Shown: positions 38,001-47,870, counted from the first letter of the stretch. The stretch: 64,000 bases of DNA from Hordeum vulgare subsp. vulgare (GCF_904849725.1 NC_058521.1:350608138-350672137); one strand, 5' to 3'. The notes: generated by a model not told the origin, from the letters alone. Made by a program: numbers and translations.

Positions 38001-38737
38001 ACTAACGCATTCACCCGAATCCCTAACTGGTCCCTTTCCCCTCTAGCACAGTCAATGTTCTCGGAGCACCAGGTTGCTCCAAAGTAAGGGGGGGAGACCA
38101 GTCGACATATTTGGGGCCGCGACGTCTTTACAATAAAACCAGGTCGATTGCCAGCCTCAGATGGATTCGGCGAGGGTCATTTGTGGATACACACTCTTAC
38201 TCCTCTTCTGGATCCCCAACCCCCCCCCCCCCCACGCACACACACAGTTGGATGACATTGGATCTACTATCCTTGGGTTTGGCTCTCTTAGCCAACTCAG
38301 AACAAACAGTGAAGATGTGCTTGAACATTCCCCAATGAGGAGAATAGCCCAAGAAACACTCGCACAACATTATGAACGCAGCAAGGTGTGGAATAGCATC
38401 CGGAAGAAAGGTAATGGAGTTGAGCACCGAAAAAGTTCAAGAACCCGCGGATGAATGAGAGGGGAGGCAAAGAAAAACCTTGCTGAGCGTGGGTGGTGAG
38501 GAGGACTCTCTCACCTTCGCGTGACCCCGGCTCAACTTCTCCCTCCGGTAACCTCCATGATTTGGCAGCTAGAAATCCGTCATTGTCGAGTTTCAGGATG
38601 TCCACCTCCTTGATGGTTAACTGGATGAAATCCCCCTGGATCTAGCCCGGCGGCATCGTAGCTCGAGCGCCCAACGGCTTCTTGGCCCTTCCTCCCTTCT
38701 TGACCTGCTCAAGTTTCCCCGTCTTCGACTTCATCAT
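35090..38737 (-). pseudogene. E4 antisense gene, 'putative gypsy type transposon' (Transposase_28-like), decayed
   Basis: It is read on the - strand from ATG at 38737. The N-terminal part (38737 to about 38190) contains FIRGFLNFFGAQLHYL and, one frame over, FIMLCECFLGYSPHWGMFKH. I recognise these as the domain called 'putative gypsy type transposon'. A middle part (about 38160-37700) has GVTGMDLFDTFL. A coiled-coil-like stretch lies at 35880-35640, and a C-terminal part at 35601-35090 includes NQIPDRVQAWKKS and IADGIDLDTFVE. Lesions include a TAG at codon 32 (probably from TGG), a frameshift near 38350 and another near 37900. Intron positions are unclear. Antisense genes of this kind are known in Tat elements; their role is unknown. 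Confidence 0.75.
36247..36600. repeat. Three dispersed copies of a 50 bp motif inside the E4 antisense gene
   Basis: Copies of CTCGGGGACTACACCCAGTG followed by GCGTGCCCCCACT lie at about 36255, 36411 and 36555, spaced 145-156 bp, in a probable intron of the antisense gene. Each carries CCAGTGGG and a later CCCCACTGG, a potential stem. Confidence 0.7.
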
Positions 38738-38846
38738 CTCGTCGGTGGTGGCTCAGACAGATCAAAGCGGAAGACAAGAGGTAAAGGAGATGGAGAAAAG
38801 GAGGGGATTGAGAAGGAGCACTGTTCCAACCTTAGCACACCCTCGT

Positions 38847-38853
38847 TTTATAG
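38847..38853 (-). promoter_or_regulatory. TATA box of the E4 antisense gene
   Basis: On the - strand GGCTATAAAACGAG lies about 110 bases before the ATG, followed by a CT-rich leader. The spacing and context are those of a plant core promoter. Confidence 0.55.
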
Positions 38854-38989
38854 CCACCCGATTGAGACACCAACCTATGGGCCAGCAGATCTCTATATGT
38901 CCTGATGTCAGAGGGAACGCGGTACATGGCGATAAGGGCGGCGCGATAATCGAGGCATCAGGATCTCATTTACCCCGGTTGTTGCGTCA

Positions 38990-40117
38990 TCCTTAAGCGG
39001 TTGCATGTACACATTCATATTCTTCCCCGGATAGTTGGTCCCTGGAATTATCAACATTAGGAAAATGTTCTTTCTTTTCATAATCTCTCTGGGTGGGATA
39101 TTGATTGGAATGACAAATACAGGCCAACAACTGTATTGTGCTACCGTCATACCATACACATTGAACCCATCCGTGCGGATGGCAACTCTAGGATGCCTTG
39201 GATCTTCCGAGTTATCCTTATGTAATGCATTGAAGTGGTTCCATGCAAAACCATCTGAAGTGTGTACCAACATCTTGTTCCCATCCGCATCTAGTTCGGT
39301 TCTTTTGCCCAATTTGTGACATGTCATCTGTCTGGCCGTCTCTTCGACCATGAAAAGGCGTTGAAGTCTTGGTACGATTAGAAAATACCAAACAACACTA
39401 ATGGGGATTTTGGTCTGATTCTTCTCACCCATACTGTTGTCTACCATAATATACCTGGAAGAATTGCAAATGGGTACAGGTTCAAGGCCGCATACTCAAG
39501 CCTAAATAAGGCACATCCATACTCACAGGCATGTATCTTCTCATAGGGCATCTTAAGTACGCGGAGGATTTTCTCTGACTGGTACAGGTTTACAGGCAAT
39601 ACATGGCCTTTGGGTAGAAATCGTCCAAATATCGTCATCATCGCGTTGTAGCATTCACTGTCTAGGTTGAATTGATCCTTCAGAGCCATTACTTGCGTGA
39701 TGGCATCTAGCTGACAAAACTCAGTCTGCTCGTGGAAAGGATGTTTTGAAGCCATTGCAGATTCCTCCATTTCTTCATCCGAATCTCAAGAATCATCAAA
39801 TTATTGCACCATGCCTTCGATCCTGGTACCATGCTCGTCGGTGCGACGATGAATCACCTCAGCTCTGGCACGTTGGTCAGACTCACCATGAAAAGTCCTC
39901 ACCATATAATTAGGCGAAAAACCACACTTCTAAAGGTGTTTACCCAATTCAAACGATGTCTTCTTTTTCTAGTTGTCGCAGTTGGAACAGGGGAACCATG
40001 TTTTTTGTTGTCCATTTGCAATGCAGCTCTCACAAACCCCCTGGTTTTTGTTAACCATTCATGGGTCATGTCTTTCTGACTAGGGTGACCAGTGTACATC
40101 CAAGCACGATCACTCAT
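38990..40117 (-). pseudogene. E5 CACTA transposase (TNP2-like), 5' part, broken
   Basis: It starts MSDRAWMYTGHPSQ at 40117, the transposase-associated N-terminal domain I know from TNP2 proteins. It continues in shifted frames through DSDEEMEESA (about 39775), ALKDQFNLDSECYNAMM (39680) and DNSMGEKNQTKIPISVVWYF (39440). It reaches NYPGKNMNVYMQPLKDD at about 38993. A frameshift near 39500 and stops near 39790-39890 break it. After the last Asp the sequence changes to E4 DNA. The catalytic C-terminal half is missing. Confidence 0.88.
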
Positions 40118-40255
40118 CTTGCCTAGCTACCTATGGGCACACAAGAAATAAATATATAATTCATCATCTATATTCATCCTCTAATAAAGTTTGTCAGTTT
40201 TATTATGTCCATGCAACCTACATGCTAATAGGTAAAGATAGGTCCTAATCCCACC

Positions 40256-40467
40256 CGAGTATGTGTAGATTGGGTTCGTTTTCCCATGCTCTGCTCCAGA
40301 TCCGATGCAGAATTTCGGTAGCACCTCCCCGTTTTTCTCCTGATACATGTCTCGACAATAAGCAGAGAGGATGTGTACCCAGAGAACAACAGGGAGGCAC
40401 TGACAAAATTCCGCATCGGATCCGGAGCACATCATACGGGAAAACGAAGCCAATCTACACATACTCG
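40256..40467. repeat. 212 bp imperfect palindrome upstream of the E5 transposase
   Basis: The left arm (CGAGTATGTGTAGATTGG...) and right arm (...CCAATCTACACATACTCG) are inverted copies of each other with scattered mismatches and almost no spacer, centred near 40361. Both strands therefore translate to similar peptides (MCRL.SFS ... KTKPIYTYS and KTNPIYTYS). It starts about 140 bp before the transposase ATG. Confidence 0.85.
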
Positions 40468-40569
40468 CGTTGTCCATGGATAACATTGGACAATTCAGAA
40501 GGATGGCGGTTATAAATATGCAAAGACATGCATATTTATAGATGTCACCCTTTCGAACGGGAGACACAT

Positions 40570-40879
40570 ACTAGTCACGCATACTCATGATTGAAGAAAC
40601 CTATAGCCAGCAAGTTTCATCGGCACGAAGATCGGAACACAGCAAATTAACGTGGTAGGAGGAGAAGTCATTTGTGCTCACCAACAAACTCAGGGGCGGA
40701 GCTCGTCCAATGCACATGGAGGTCGTCGAACAACTGCACATTCAAATTCACCAGATCAACACAAATATGATGTTTTTATTTATAACATAATCGAAAGTAT
40801 GTGACCTAACTCATAATTTACAAAACTATGACCCTGTTAGCCTCTGGAAGGCGGAAAAGCACCTTTTTGTTCAACAGGA
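40570..40879. other. E5 spacer upstream of the palindrome
   Basis: About 310 bases without a recognisable gene or repeat. It presumably belongs to the upstream region of the CACTA transposase. Confidence 0.45.
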
Positions 40880-41545
40880 GGCAGAAGAGGTGTCGGGGGT
40901 CAGGGCTTAGTGGCGTCGGGAGTTAGTGGTGTTGGGTGTCGGTTGCATCGGGGGTCGGGGGTTAGTGGCGTCGGAAGTAGGGGGTCAGTGTTGTGGGGGG
41001 TCGAGGGTCAGTGGCGTCGGGGGTCGGGGGTCTTTTCGGTCAACAAGAGGCCGAAGAGGTGTCGGGGGTTAGGGGTTGGGGTTCAGTGGCGTCGAGGGTC
41101 GGTGGTAGGGCGTCGGGGATCGAGGGACGAGAGTTAGTGGCATCGGGGATCGGGGGTCGGGGGCCGAGGGTCAGTGGCGTCGGGGGTCGAGGGTCAGTGG
41201 CGTCGGGGGTCGGGTGACGGGGGTCGGGGTTCGGGAGTCGGGGGTCGGGGATCAGTGGCTTCGGGCATAGGAGGTCGGGGGTATGGCGTTAGTGGCGTCG
41301 GGTGTCGGGGGTTGGGGGTCGGTGGCGTGGGCGTCACGGGTCGGGGGTCGGGGGCCCGGGGCGGGGGTCGGGGGTCGGGGGTCCGTGGCGTCGGGGGTCG
41401 GGGTTTGAGGGTCAGTGGCGTCGGGGGTCGGGGGTCAGTGGCGTCGGGGGCGGGGGTCGAGGGTCAGTGGCGTCAGGGGTAGAGGGTCGAGGATCAGTGG
41501 TGTCGGGCGTCGGGGGTCGAAGGTCAGCGCCGGGGTGCCGGGGTT
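40880..41545. repeat. G-rich GTCGGGGG minisatellite in E5
   Basis: Irregular repeats of GTCGGGGGTCGGGGGTC and GTGGCGTCGGGGGTCGAGG fill about 660 bases. G-runs of four or five at short intervals could form G-quadruplexes. Long open frames here on the + strand come from base composition. Confidence 0.9.
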
Positions 41546-41835
41546 CCTTTTTCCTCTTGTTTCTTCTTCTCCTCTCTCCTCTTTTTCTTCATCTTCTTCT
41601 TCTTCTTCTTCTTCTTCTTCTTCTTCTTTTCTCCTCCTCCTCCTCCTCTTCTTCTTCTTCTTCTTCTTCTTCTTCTTTCTCCTCCTCCTCCTCTTCTCCT
41701 CTTCTTCTACTCTTTTATTTCTTTCTTCTTCTTCTTCTTATTTCTCTTCTTCGTCTTCTTCTTCTTCTTCCTTCTCCTCCTCCTCTTCTTCTTCTTTTTC
41801 TTCTTCTCCTTCATCTTCTTCTTCCTGCTTCTACT
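41546..41835. repeat. TTC/CTC microsatellite tract in E5
   Basis: About 290 bases of almost pure pyrimidine on the + strand, mainly TTC with CTC blocks. Its Ser/Leu-rich open frames are artefacts. Confidence 0.93.
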
Positions 41836-42270
41836 TATTCTTCCTAGCACTAAACTAATCTAGTACTAAACCTAGCACTAACCTTATCTAATCTAATACT
41901 AAACCTAGCACTAAACTACATACGTAATCTAATCTAACAATTAAACAGCAAAAAAGAAGAAGAAACAGAAAAAAAACAAAAAAGAAGAAAAAACTCACTG
42001 GAGGGCGGAGGGGTGCCAGGGCGGCAGGGTGCGAAGGAGTGCGCGTACGTGCCGGGGAGGGGGTCGCCGGTCCTGGGCAGGGGGCTCACGGGGAGGGGGA
42101 GTCGCCGGCGTTGGGCACAGGGGGCACATGGGGAGGGGGGTCGCCGACGCAGTGGAGGTGGGGCTGGGGCAGGTGGGAGGGGGCGGCAGCGCCGGTGGCT
42201 AGGTGAGAGAGAGAGGGGGTGGAGTGGGTGAGTGGGGGTTAGGGGTGGGGGAGCGTCGGCTGTTAGCAGC
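41836..42270. other. E5 upstream region, G-rich and non-coding
   Basis: Short CCTAGCACTAA repeats at 41846-41915 are followed by an A-rich stretch and GGGG-rich DNA. Open frames on both strands are Gly/Arg- or Pro-rich and look compositional. Confidence 0.55.
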
Positions 42271-42557
42271 GCATGGGGGAGCCCTTTGCCGTCTGGGGGC
42301 GGACGACAAAGAGGTGGGGGGTTGGGGTGGAAACGACCGTTAATTCCTAGCCCTTTGCCGTCTTCCTTAATTTTATTTGCCGTCTGCCTTTGGGCTCTTT
42401 GCCATCTGCCAGCAGACGGCAAATAAAAGGCACATGGCAAACAATCTATATGCCATCAGCCTTCTCTTTGCCGTCTGGCAGTTGTAAGCTGACGACAAAG
42501 ATCTTCTTTGCCGACCGCGAGCTAATGGCAAAGATTAGGCACATGACTAATTTTCTG
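42271..42557. repeat. E5 subterminal repeats
   Basis: At least six copies of CTTTGCCGTCTG or its inverse CAGACGGCAAA occur, including an inverted pair CATCTGCCAGCAGACGGCAA. These are the expected transposase-binding repeats at a CACTA end. E9 has the same motif, so the two elements belong to related families. Confidence 0.88.
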
Positions 42558-43019
42558 TTTCCATTAATGCCTGGTATTTGAACCAAAGGACACACAATCC
42601 TTACTGTATTCTCCTTGAGCTAAGGACACACAGTCCTGCCCAACACGCATGGTATGTCTTTAGGGCAGACTTCCAAACCCTCACGAACTCGATCACCCGG
42701 CGACCCACAATTGAGTGTGGATGCTCTAGACCATGACGCCTAACCGTCTGGAGGATGCACAGTCCTCAAATGTAACAAGTGACGGATCCACATAGGAACA
42801 ATCACATGAGTTATGCTCAATCACTTTGGGATTTTTTGGTTTTTGTTGGGTGTTTGGGGTTTTTCCTCACTGGTGATTTTGTCTCGAAGTCCTCAAGGAA
42901 TGGGTTTCTCTCAAATGACAAATGTTAGTTTCTCTTGCGGAGAAGCCAACCGGCTAGTGGTTCTGGGCGACTATTTCTAGCTTGGGAGCAATGACGACAT
43001 AATTTGACATAAATGCCCG
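42558..43019 (-). repeat. E6 LTR, 3' part (tentative)
   Basis: No ORF. On the - strand it carries an AGAAATAG where a TATAAATAG box would fit, and then GGACTGTGCATCCTCCAGAC and GGTTAGGCGTCATGG. I recall these from a Triticeae copia LTR that starts TGTAAGTGCATCTAGTG. Confidence 0.45.
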
Positions 43020-44549
43020 TGTGAGATCGATAGAAGTGGTGCCTAGAGAAGGGGGGGGTGAATAGACTACTTGCATAAATTAAAATCCTAGTCTCTTCCC
43101 AATTTAATGGTTGGTAAATTTTAGCGATTCTAACAAGTCTAGTGCACCGTACACATGCTAGTCAACAAATATGGCCGTCGAAAGTAAAGACTTTGCACAT
43201 GTAGTAGGGAGTAAAGTTTAGGAAGATCAAACACAAAGAAGTTGATACGGTGATTTTTGGCATCGTTTTGATAGGTGGCGCTATCGTACGTCCATGTTCG
43301 TGGAGACTTCATCCCGCAGAGGGTAATGACTCCGAGAGTCCACGGAGGACTCCATCCACAAGGGGTCGAAAAAGAAGCGGCGTTGTCTATTCCACCACGG
43401 CTTCCGTCCACACATGACTAGCCTCACTAATGGTAGATCTTCACGAATTAGGCGATCTCCTTTCCCTTAAAAACATCTTGGTTCAACTCGACAACACAAA
43501 GTAAGAGCCTCCCAAGCGACACCTAACCAATCTAGGAGGCACCACCCTCCAAAAGGTAATATATGTGGTAGAACGATGAACTCCTTGCTCTTGTGCTTCA
43601 AAAGATAGTGTCCTCAACACTCAATCACTCTCTCACGGATTTGGCATGGGTAGTAGAGATTTACCTGATGGAAAGCAACTTGGGGAGGCTAGAGGTCAAG
43701 TTTCAAATGATTGGATTGAAATCTCTTGATCTCAACACATGAGTATGTGGATCTCTCTCAGAAAAATTGAACTGGCAAGTGTAAGTGTGTTTTGAGTGCT
43801 TCCAATACGAATGAGAGGTAGGTGGAGGGGTATATATAGGCATCTTCCAAAATGCAACTATTAGGACATTATTGCCCAACTCGATGACACCGAAATGAAT
43901 CTTGATGGTACCGAGTTGTGCTAAATGTGGCAACTTTGGAATTCTTGGTGAGACCGATATAGGAATCTCTATGGTACCGATACCATGACCTTGACTTGTT
44001 TCCAAATCTCGGTAAGATTGATTTCAAACTCAGAAAATCCGATTTGTGAAATCCTCTCAACAAAAAGTTGGTCACAAAATCTCGGTGGCACCGCTGGGAA
44101 TATTGGTTGTACCGAGATGGTAGGGTTTGGCATAGGTCCTGTCGAGTGTAAAATTGGTAGGGCCGAATGGAAATTGTCAGTGGCACCAATTTTGCTGGAT
44201 TGGGTTTGGAAAGAAATATTTTGTGGGAGAATGGTCGAGTATTTTTGGTGGCTACCTCTAAGCACTTGAGCGACCGTTTCATCATAATACCTCATCCCCT
44301 TTTAATACTATTGGCTTTCCTATGGACTCAAAGTCATTTCTCACAAAGTAAAATGAAGAGTCTTCTTACTTTAAGCTTGAGCCAATCCTATTCCTTCCTT
44401 GCATCAAGGGGCATCTCCTCATAGTCCAATAGCCAAAGATGTGTGTGGACTATACCTAAAAAATACTAGTTAAAAGTGTTAGTCTAAGAGACAATGTATG
44501 TTGTCATGAATTATCAAAACCACAAAGGGAGAATATGTGCTTTCGGACC
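43020..44549 (-). repeat. Copia LTR nested in the E6 LTR, probably solo
   Basis: On the - strand it starts near TGGGTCCGAAAGC and includes TTTGTGGTTTTGATAATTC. It has a TATA box (CCTATATATA at 43831-43840 on the + strand) and ends CTATTCACCCCCCCCTTCTC shortly before 43020. Start and end resemble those of the E8 LTR. CGGT...ACCG motifs cluster upstream of the TATA box. No internal domain is attached, and I could not identify a target-site duplication. Confidence 0.55.
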
Positions 44550-45163
44550 CAGTCATATGGCTCTTATGTGGATAAGGTTAGGGACAGCTGGCATGCGGTG
44601 CAACAACGGTGAGAATCTTTCAACTGTGAAAGTTCTCATGTCTCTCATGTTCCTCACTTGTAGGTAATTTGCACTGGTGAAACCTAACTCCTCAGTTAGA
44701 GAAAATTCCTCACACACGAGAAGATCTTCATCTCTGTCACTGTAGAATCTGACTAATTTGTGAAATATTTCCAAAGGATTCACTCAAAGGATTGGGTATG
44801 TGTAGGCTTTGAGATGAGCATCACCTGGAAACGTTTCCTTACTTTGCACTCAACCTCCTTTAAAAGTACGGTGGTCGTATGACTCAAAACAAAAGAATTG
44901 AAACTACGAAAACAAAAGTCTTCACGCTTCAAAGTCCTCTTATCAATTTCTTCATGGAAACACCAATTTCCTCGCTTTCAAAGTCTTCAAGAAATTACGG
45001 AAGTCTTCAACCAAAGACATATGTTTTAGGGGTCAATATTCTTCGAATATCTCAAACTCCTTAGCGAATTATAGAGCCTTTGTACACTGACAAACACATT
45101 AGTCTCTTAACCTGTAAATCGTCAATACACCAAAATCACTAAGGGGCACTAGATGCACTTACA
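44550..45163 (-). repeat. E6 LTR, 5' part
   Basis: On the - strand it starts TGTAAGTGCATC directly after the polypurine tract. No coding sequence is apparent. Confidence 0.65.
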
Positions 45164-45180
45164 ATCTCCCCCTTTTTGGT
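45164..45180 (-). other. E6 polypurine tract
   Basis: ACCAAAAAGGGGGAGAT on the - strand lies directly before the LTR start, as is typical of Sirevirus-type copia elements. Confidence 0.75.
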
Positions 45181-45619
45181 CATTGATGACAAACTGGTTA
45201 AGTTTTCAACGGGGATAATAATGTGAAGTTTAAGTCTAGAGTTTGAGGAATTTGCTTGCAAGATATAGAGAAAATCCCCGTGAAGATGTGCATATTTGAG
45301 GAATTTCTTTGAACTACAAATGCACATATTGGATTTATACCATGGAGATCTCCCCCTATATCTTGTAATCCATGCAAGCATTTAACATATAACATGAGGA
45401 ATTGAAATGCATGATGGAAAGTGGCATGTGACAAATTTCAGCAAGCGTGCATTAATCAAACGTGTCAGACCATCACCGGGCATAAGTTTACAACTCGTAC
45501 AACCAAAACCTTCAGAAGAACATGGGTTGCAACTTAAAATTAATATAGTTCATAAGCCTATAAGGTGGACCGGCTTGAAGACTAACTCAGATTTCTCATC
45601 CTTTCTCATCAAGTGATGA

Positions 45620-46806
45620 AAATGGATAAAATTGAGGATTAACGCCCCTTAGGAATATCAACTTGTTGATGGAGGAGGAGCGCTAGCAATGTCGGAGTCG
45701 TTCGTCATGATTGGACCGACAACAATGTCGTCAAGATCGTGAGCTTCATCAGTTGTGCACGATGAAGAATATGAACTAGCCACCAAGTGAGGAATTGGAA
45801 CTTTCTTGAATTTGTTCTTGGGCGGCCAGGACCAATCAGAATGGCATATGTGCAGTCGAATATTTCATGAAGATAATAGTGGTTTTTCATCACTGTGTTT
45901 CGCGTCGCATTTAGATCACGCACAATGGATCCAAAGGGACGCTTTACCCGCTTGTGATTGCGGTCAACCTTTTGATGAAGAGTAAGTAGAAGCTCATGAC
46001 TAGTCATCACGCGTAGGGCAGACTCACGAGGAGCTTTAGCCGAGGCTGTTGTAGCTCAGTCTTATGATGCAGTGTCATCATTTGTGGAGTAGGATGCAGC
46101 CTTGCGAAATTGTCCCTCGTGAATCACTGATTTGCCCTTGCCTTCAATAAACGCGAAGAATTTCTTGACGACTTCAAGTGGGGGAAAATAGCTGAAGTGA
46201 TTCTAAAAATCAGCATTGTACGGAATTGAGTATGTGGTCGTGATGAATTTCATAATCCATGGATCATAAGGCTTCATCTCAAAAGGTGACGTAGGATAGT
46301 TGTCTAAAGTCCTCAAGGAGAAATCTTGAAGATTTATTGGAATCCCATGAATTATGTTGAATAGCAAATTCTTCATGATTCCCCCAACATCTTCTTCTTT
46401 AGAATTGTGGCCCTCGATAGAGTTGATGGTTTTGGTCAAGGTGCGGTATACTGTCCTGGGAACATGGAGTGGTTATTTGACGAGGAATGTTGTCCTTGGT
46501 GGCTTGCGAGGAGCGAAAGGCCTCATCGGCACTTGCATCGGGTGATCGGGTAGCTCAGCTTCATCATAGATGCATCTGGATCCTTCTAAAGGAATTGGAA
46601 CTGGGATTGCATGAAGTAATTCCGTGGTAGGAGTTGTGTAATGAGTGTTTTCAGTCATCCAGTCCAGAACCCAAGTGTTTACATATTGTGCTTCACATGA
46701 GAGATGCAAAGTAGCATAGAATTAAAGAATGAGCTTGAGAGGTGGCCGCCTTCAGTCGTCTTCCTCCTTCGCCAGTCGGATCAGGAGGTGGCCGCCGCTT
46801 TGAGAA
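45620..46806 (-). pseudogene. E6 remnant of a third (env-like) copia ORF
   Basis: Three - strand frames (46709-46473, 46439-46203 and 46010-45705), separated by stops, encode a protein without RT or integrase motifs. It lies just upstream of the polypurine tract, where Sireviruses carry an extra env-like ORF. Segments such as YDPWIMKFITTTYS and MTSHELLLTLHQKVDRNHKR do not resemble the intact E8 ORF closely. A 12 bp repeat GAGGTGGCCGCC occurs at 46739 and 46785. The assignment rests mainly on position. Confidence 0.4.
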
Positions 46807-47488
46807 TATCAAAGGCCTACTGGCACCCTTCAACCTTTAGCTATTCCTGAATGCAAATGGGATAAAGTCAGTATGGATTTCATCACTGGTTTTCCGAAGA
46901 CCAAGAAAGGAAATAATGCTATCTTTGTGGTCATTGACCGTCTTTCCAAAGTAGCTCATTTTCTTCCAGTTCATGAGACTATAAGAGCTAGCCTGCTAGC
47001 AGAGTTATATATCTCTCGAATAGTGTCTCTTCATAGTGTTCCTCTGGAGATTATGTCAGACCGTGGAAGTATTTTTACTTCTGGCTTCTGGGAGAGTTTT
47101 CAAAATGCCATGGGGACTCACTTATCTCATAGCACTACTTTCCATCCTCAATCAAGTGGTCAAGTAGAAAGAGTGAATCAAATCCTAGAAGATATGCTCC
47201 GAGCTTGTGTTATATCGTTCGGTATGAATTGGGAGAAGTGTGTTCCATTCGCTGAATTTGCTTATAACAATAGTTATCAATCAAGCTTGGGCAAAGCTCC
47301 TTTTGAAGTTCTCTATGGACGAAGATGTCGAACACCTCTTAATTGGTCAGAAACCGGAGAGAGGCAACTCTTTGGTCCGGATATGATCCAGGATGCAGAA
47401 GAGCAAGTTCGCATTATTCGTGAAATGTTGAAAACAACCCAGTCTCGTCAAAAGAGCCAATATGATCGTCATCATAAAGCTATGACCT
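46807..47488 (+). pseudogene. Integrase fragment of an E1-family element
   Basis: This 682 bp piece closely matches 8360-9041 of E1. It encodes the integrase catalytic core, with MDFITGFP, SDRGSIF and [14 protein letters not shown] all retained. It begins abruptly after the copia remnant and ends in ATGACCT, where the E1 and E7 sequences share a few bases. No LTR, gag or RT accompanies it, so it is a recombination or template-switch fragment. Confidence 0.88.
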
Positions 47489-47870
47489 CCTCCTCCAGAC
47501 AAACCTCCTAGCAACGCTCTTGTGAAGTTCAACCCTAGATCAGCTCGAGTCAACATGGTGAATGCAACTGAGGCAGAAAAATTCATCGGATGTGATCATG
47601 GGTAATCTCCTAGTTAATGATTTTCCTGCAAAAGTCTTGTTTGATTCTGGTGCATCACACTTCTTCATGTCCCGTCCTTTCTTTGCTAAGCATGAGTTTG
47701 TTTGTCAAGATTTGGTTAAGCCTATGTCCATAGTGTCTCCTGGTAAATTGATGAATTCCAATTGTCGGGTTCCGGATGTTTCTATCAAAATGGACAATTA
47801 TGCTTTTCTGGCGTCTCCTATTGTCTTGGGAAAGTCCGACATTGACTTGATCCTTGGACTGGTTGTCCAT
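47489..47870 (+). pseudogene. E7 gag end and protease, out of frame with pol
   Basis: The frame carries KVLFDSGASHFFMS, the aspartic protease core, and continues to SDIDLILG near 47860. Compared with the family motif at this point (E1 has IILGMDWM), five bases are missing between two GGA repeats, which shifts pol into another frame. The linker ahead of the protease (about 47489-47560) is also frame-shifted. Confidence 0.8.

Larger units (their letters stand above)
27059..38990 (+). mobile_element. E4: old Tat-lineage gypsy element, 3' LTR missing
   Basis: A 5' LTR remnant, a decayed primer site, gag, protease, RT, RNase H, a second RNase H and integrase remnants follow in that order. After them come a tandem-repeat region and an antisense gene, an arrangement known for the grass Tat group. 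Frameshifts and stops occur throughout. The right end is lost where the CACTA element E5 begins, near 38990. Confidence 0.82.
38990..42557 (-). mobile_element. E5: truncated CACTA (En/Spm-type) DNA transposon
   Basis: TNP2-type transposase remnants on the - strand are followed (rightwards) by a low-complexity upstream region, short CCTAGCACTAA repeats at 41840-41935 and subterminal CTTTGCCGTCTG repeats to 42540. The expected CACTA terminal inverted repeat is absent at the right end, where the sequence breaks after AATTTTCTGTTTCC. The left end stops inside the transposase. Both termini are therefore gone and the element cannot move. Confidence 0.85.
42558..46806 (-). mobile_element. E6: 3' end of a copia element with an interrupted LTR
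   Basis: Read on the - strand: ORF remnants (46806-45620), polypurine tract (45180-45164), an LTR starting TGTAAGTGCATCTAGTGCC at 45163, a second LTR inside it (44549-43020), then more of the first LTR to 42558. There it meets the CACTA end. The rest of the element is missing to the right, replaced by an E1-type integrase fragment. Sirevirus-like copia is my best assignment. Confidence 0.6.

Noticed and set aside
40181..40567. Open frames on both strands with similar peptides
   Set aside because: The similarity is explained by the palindrome at 40256-40467, not by two genes.
40910..41858. Several overlapping Gly/Arg-rich and Ser/Leu-rich open frames of up to 181 codons
   Set aside because: They are translations of the GTCGGGGG minisatellite and TTC microsatellite; no start context, domain or conserved composition beyond the repeat itself.
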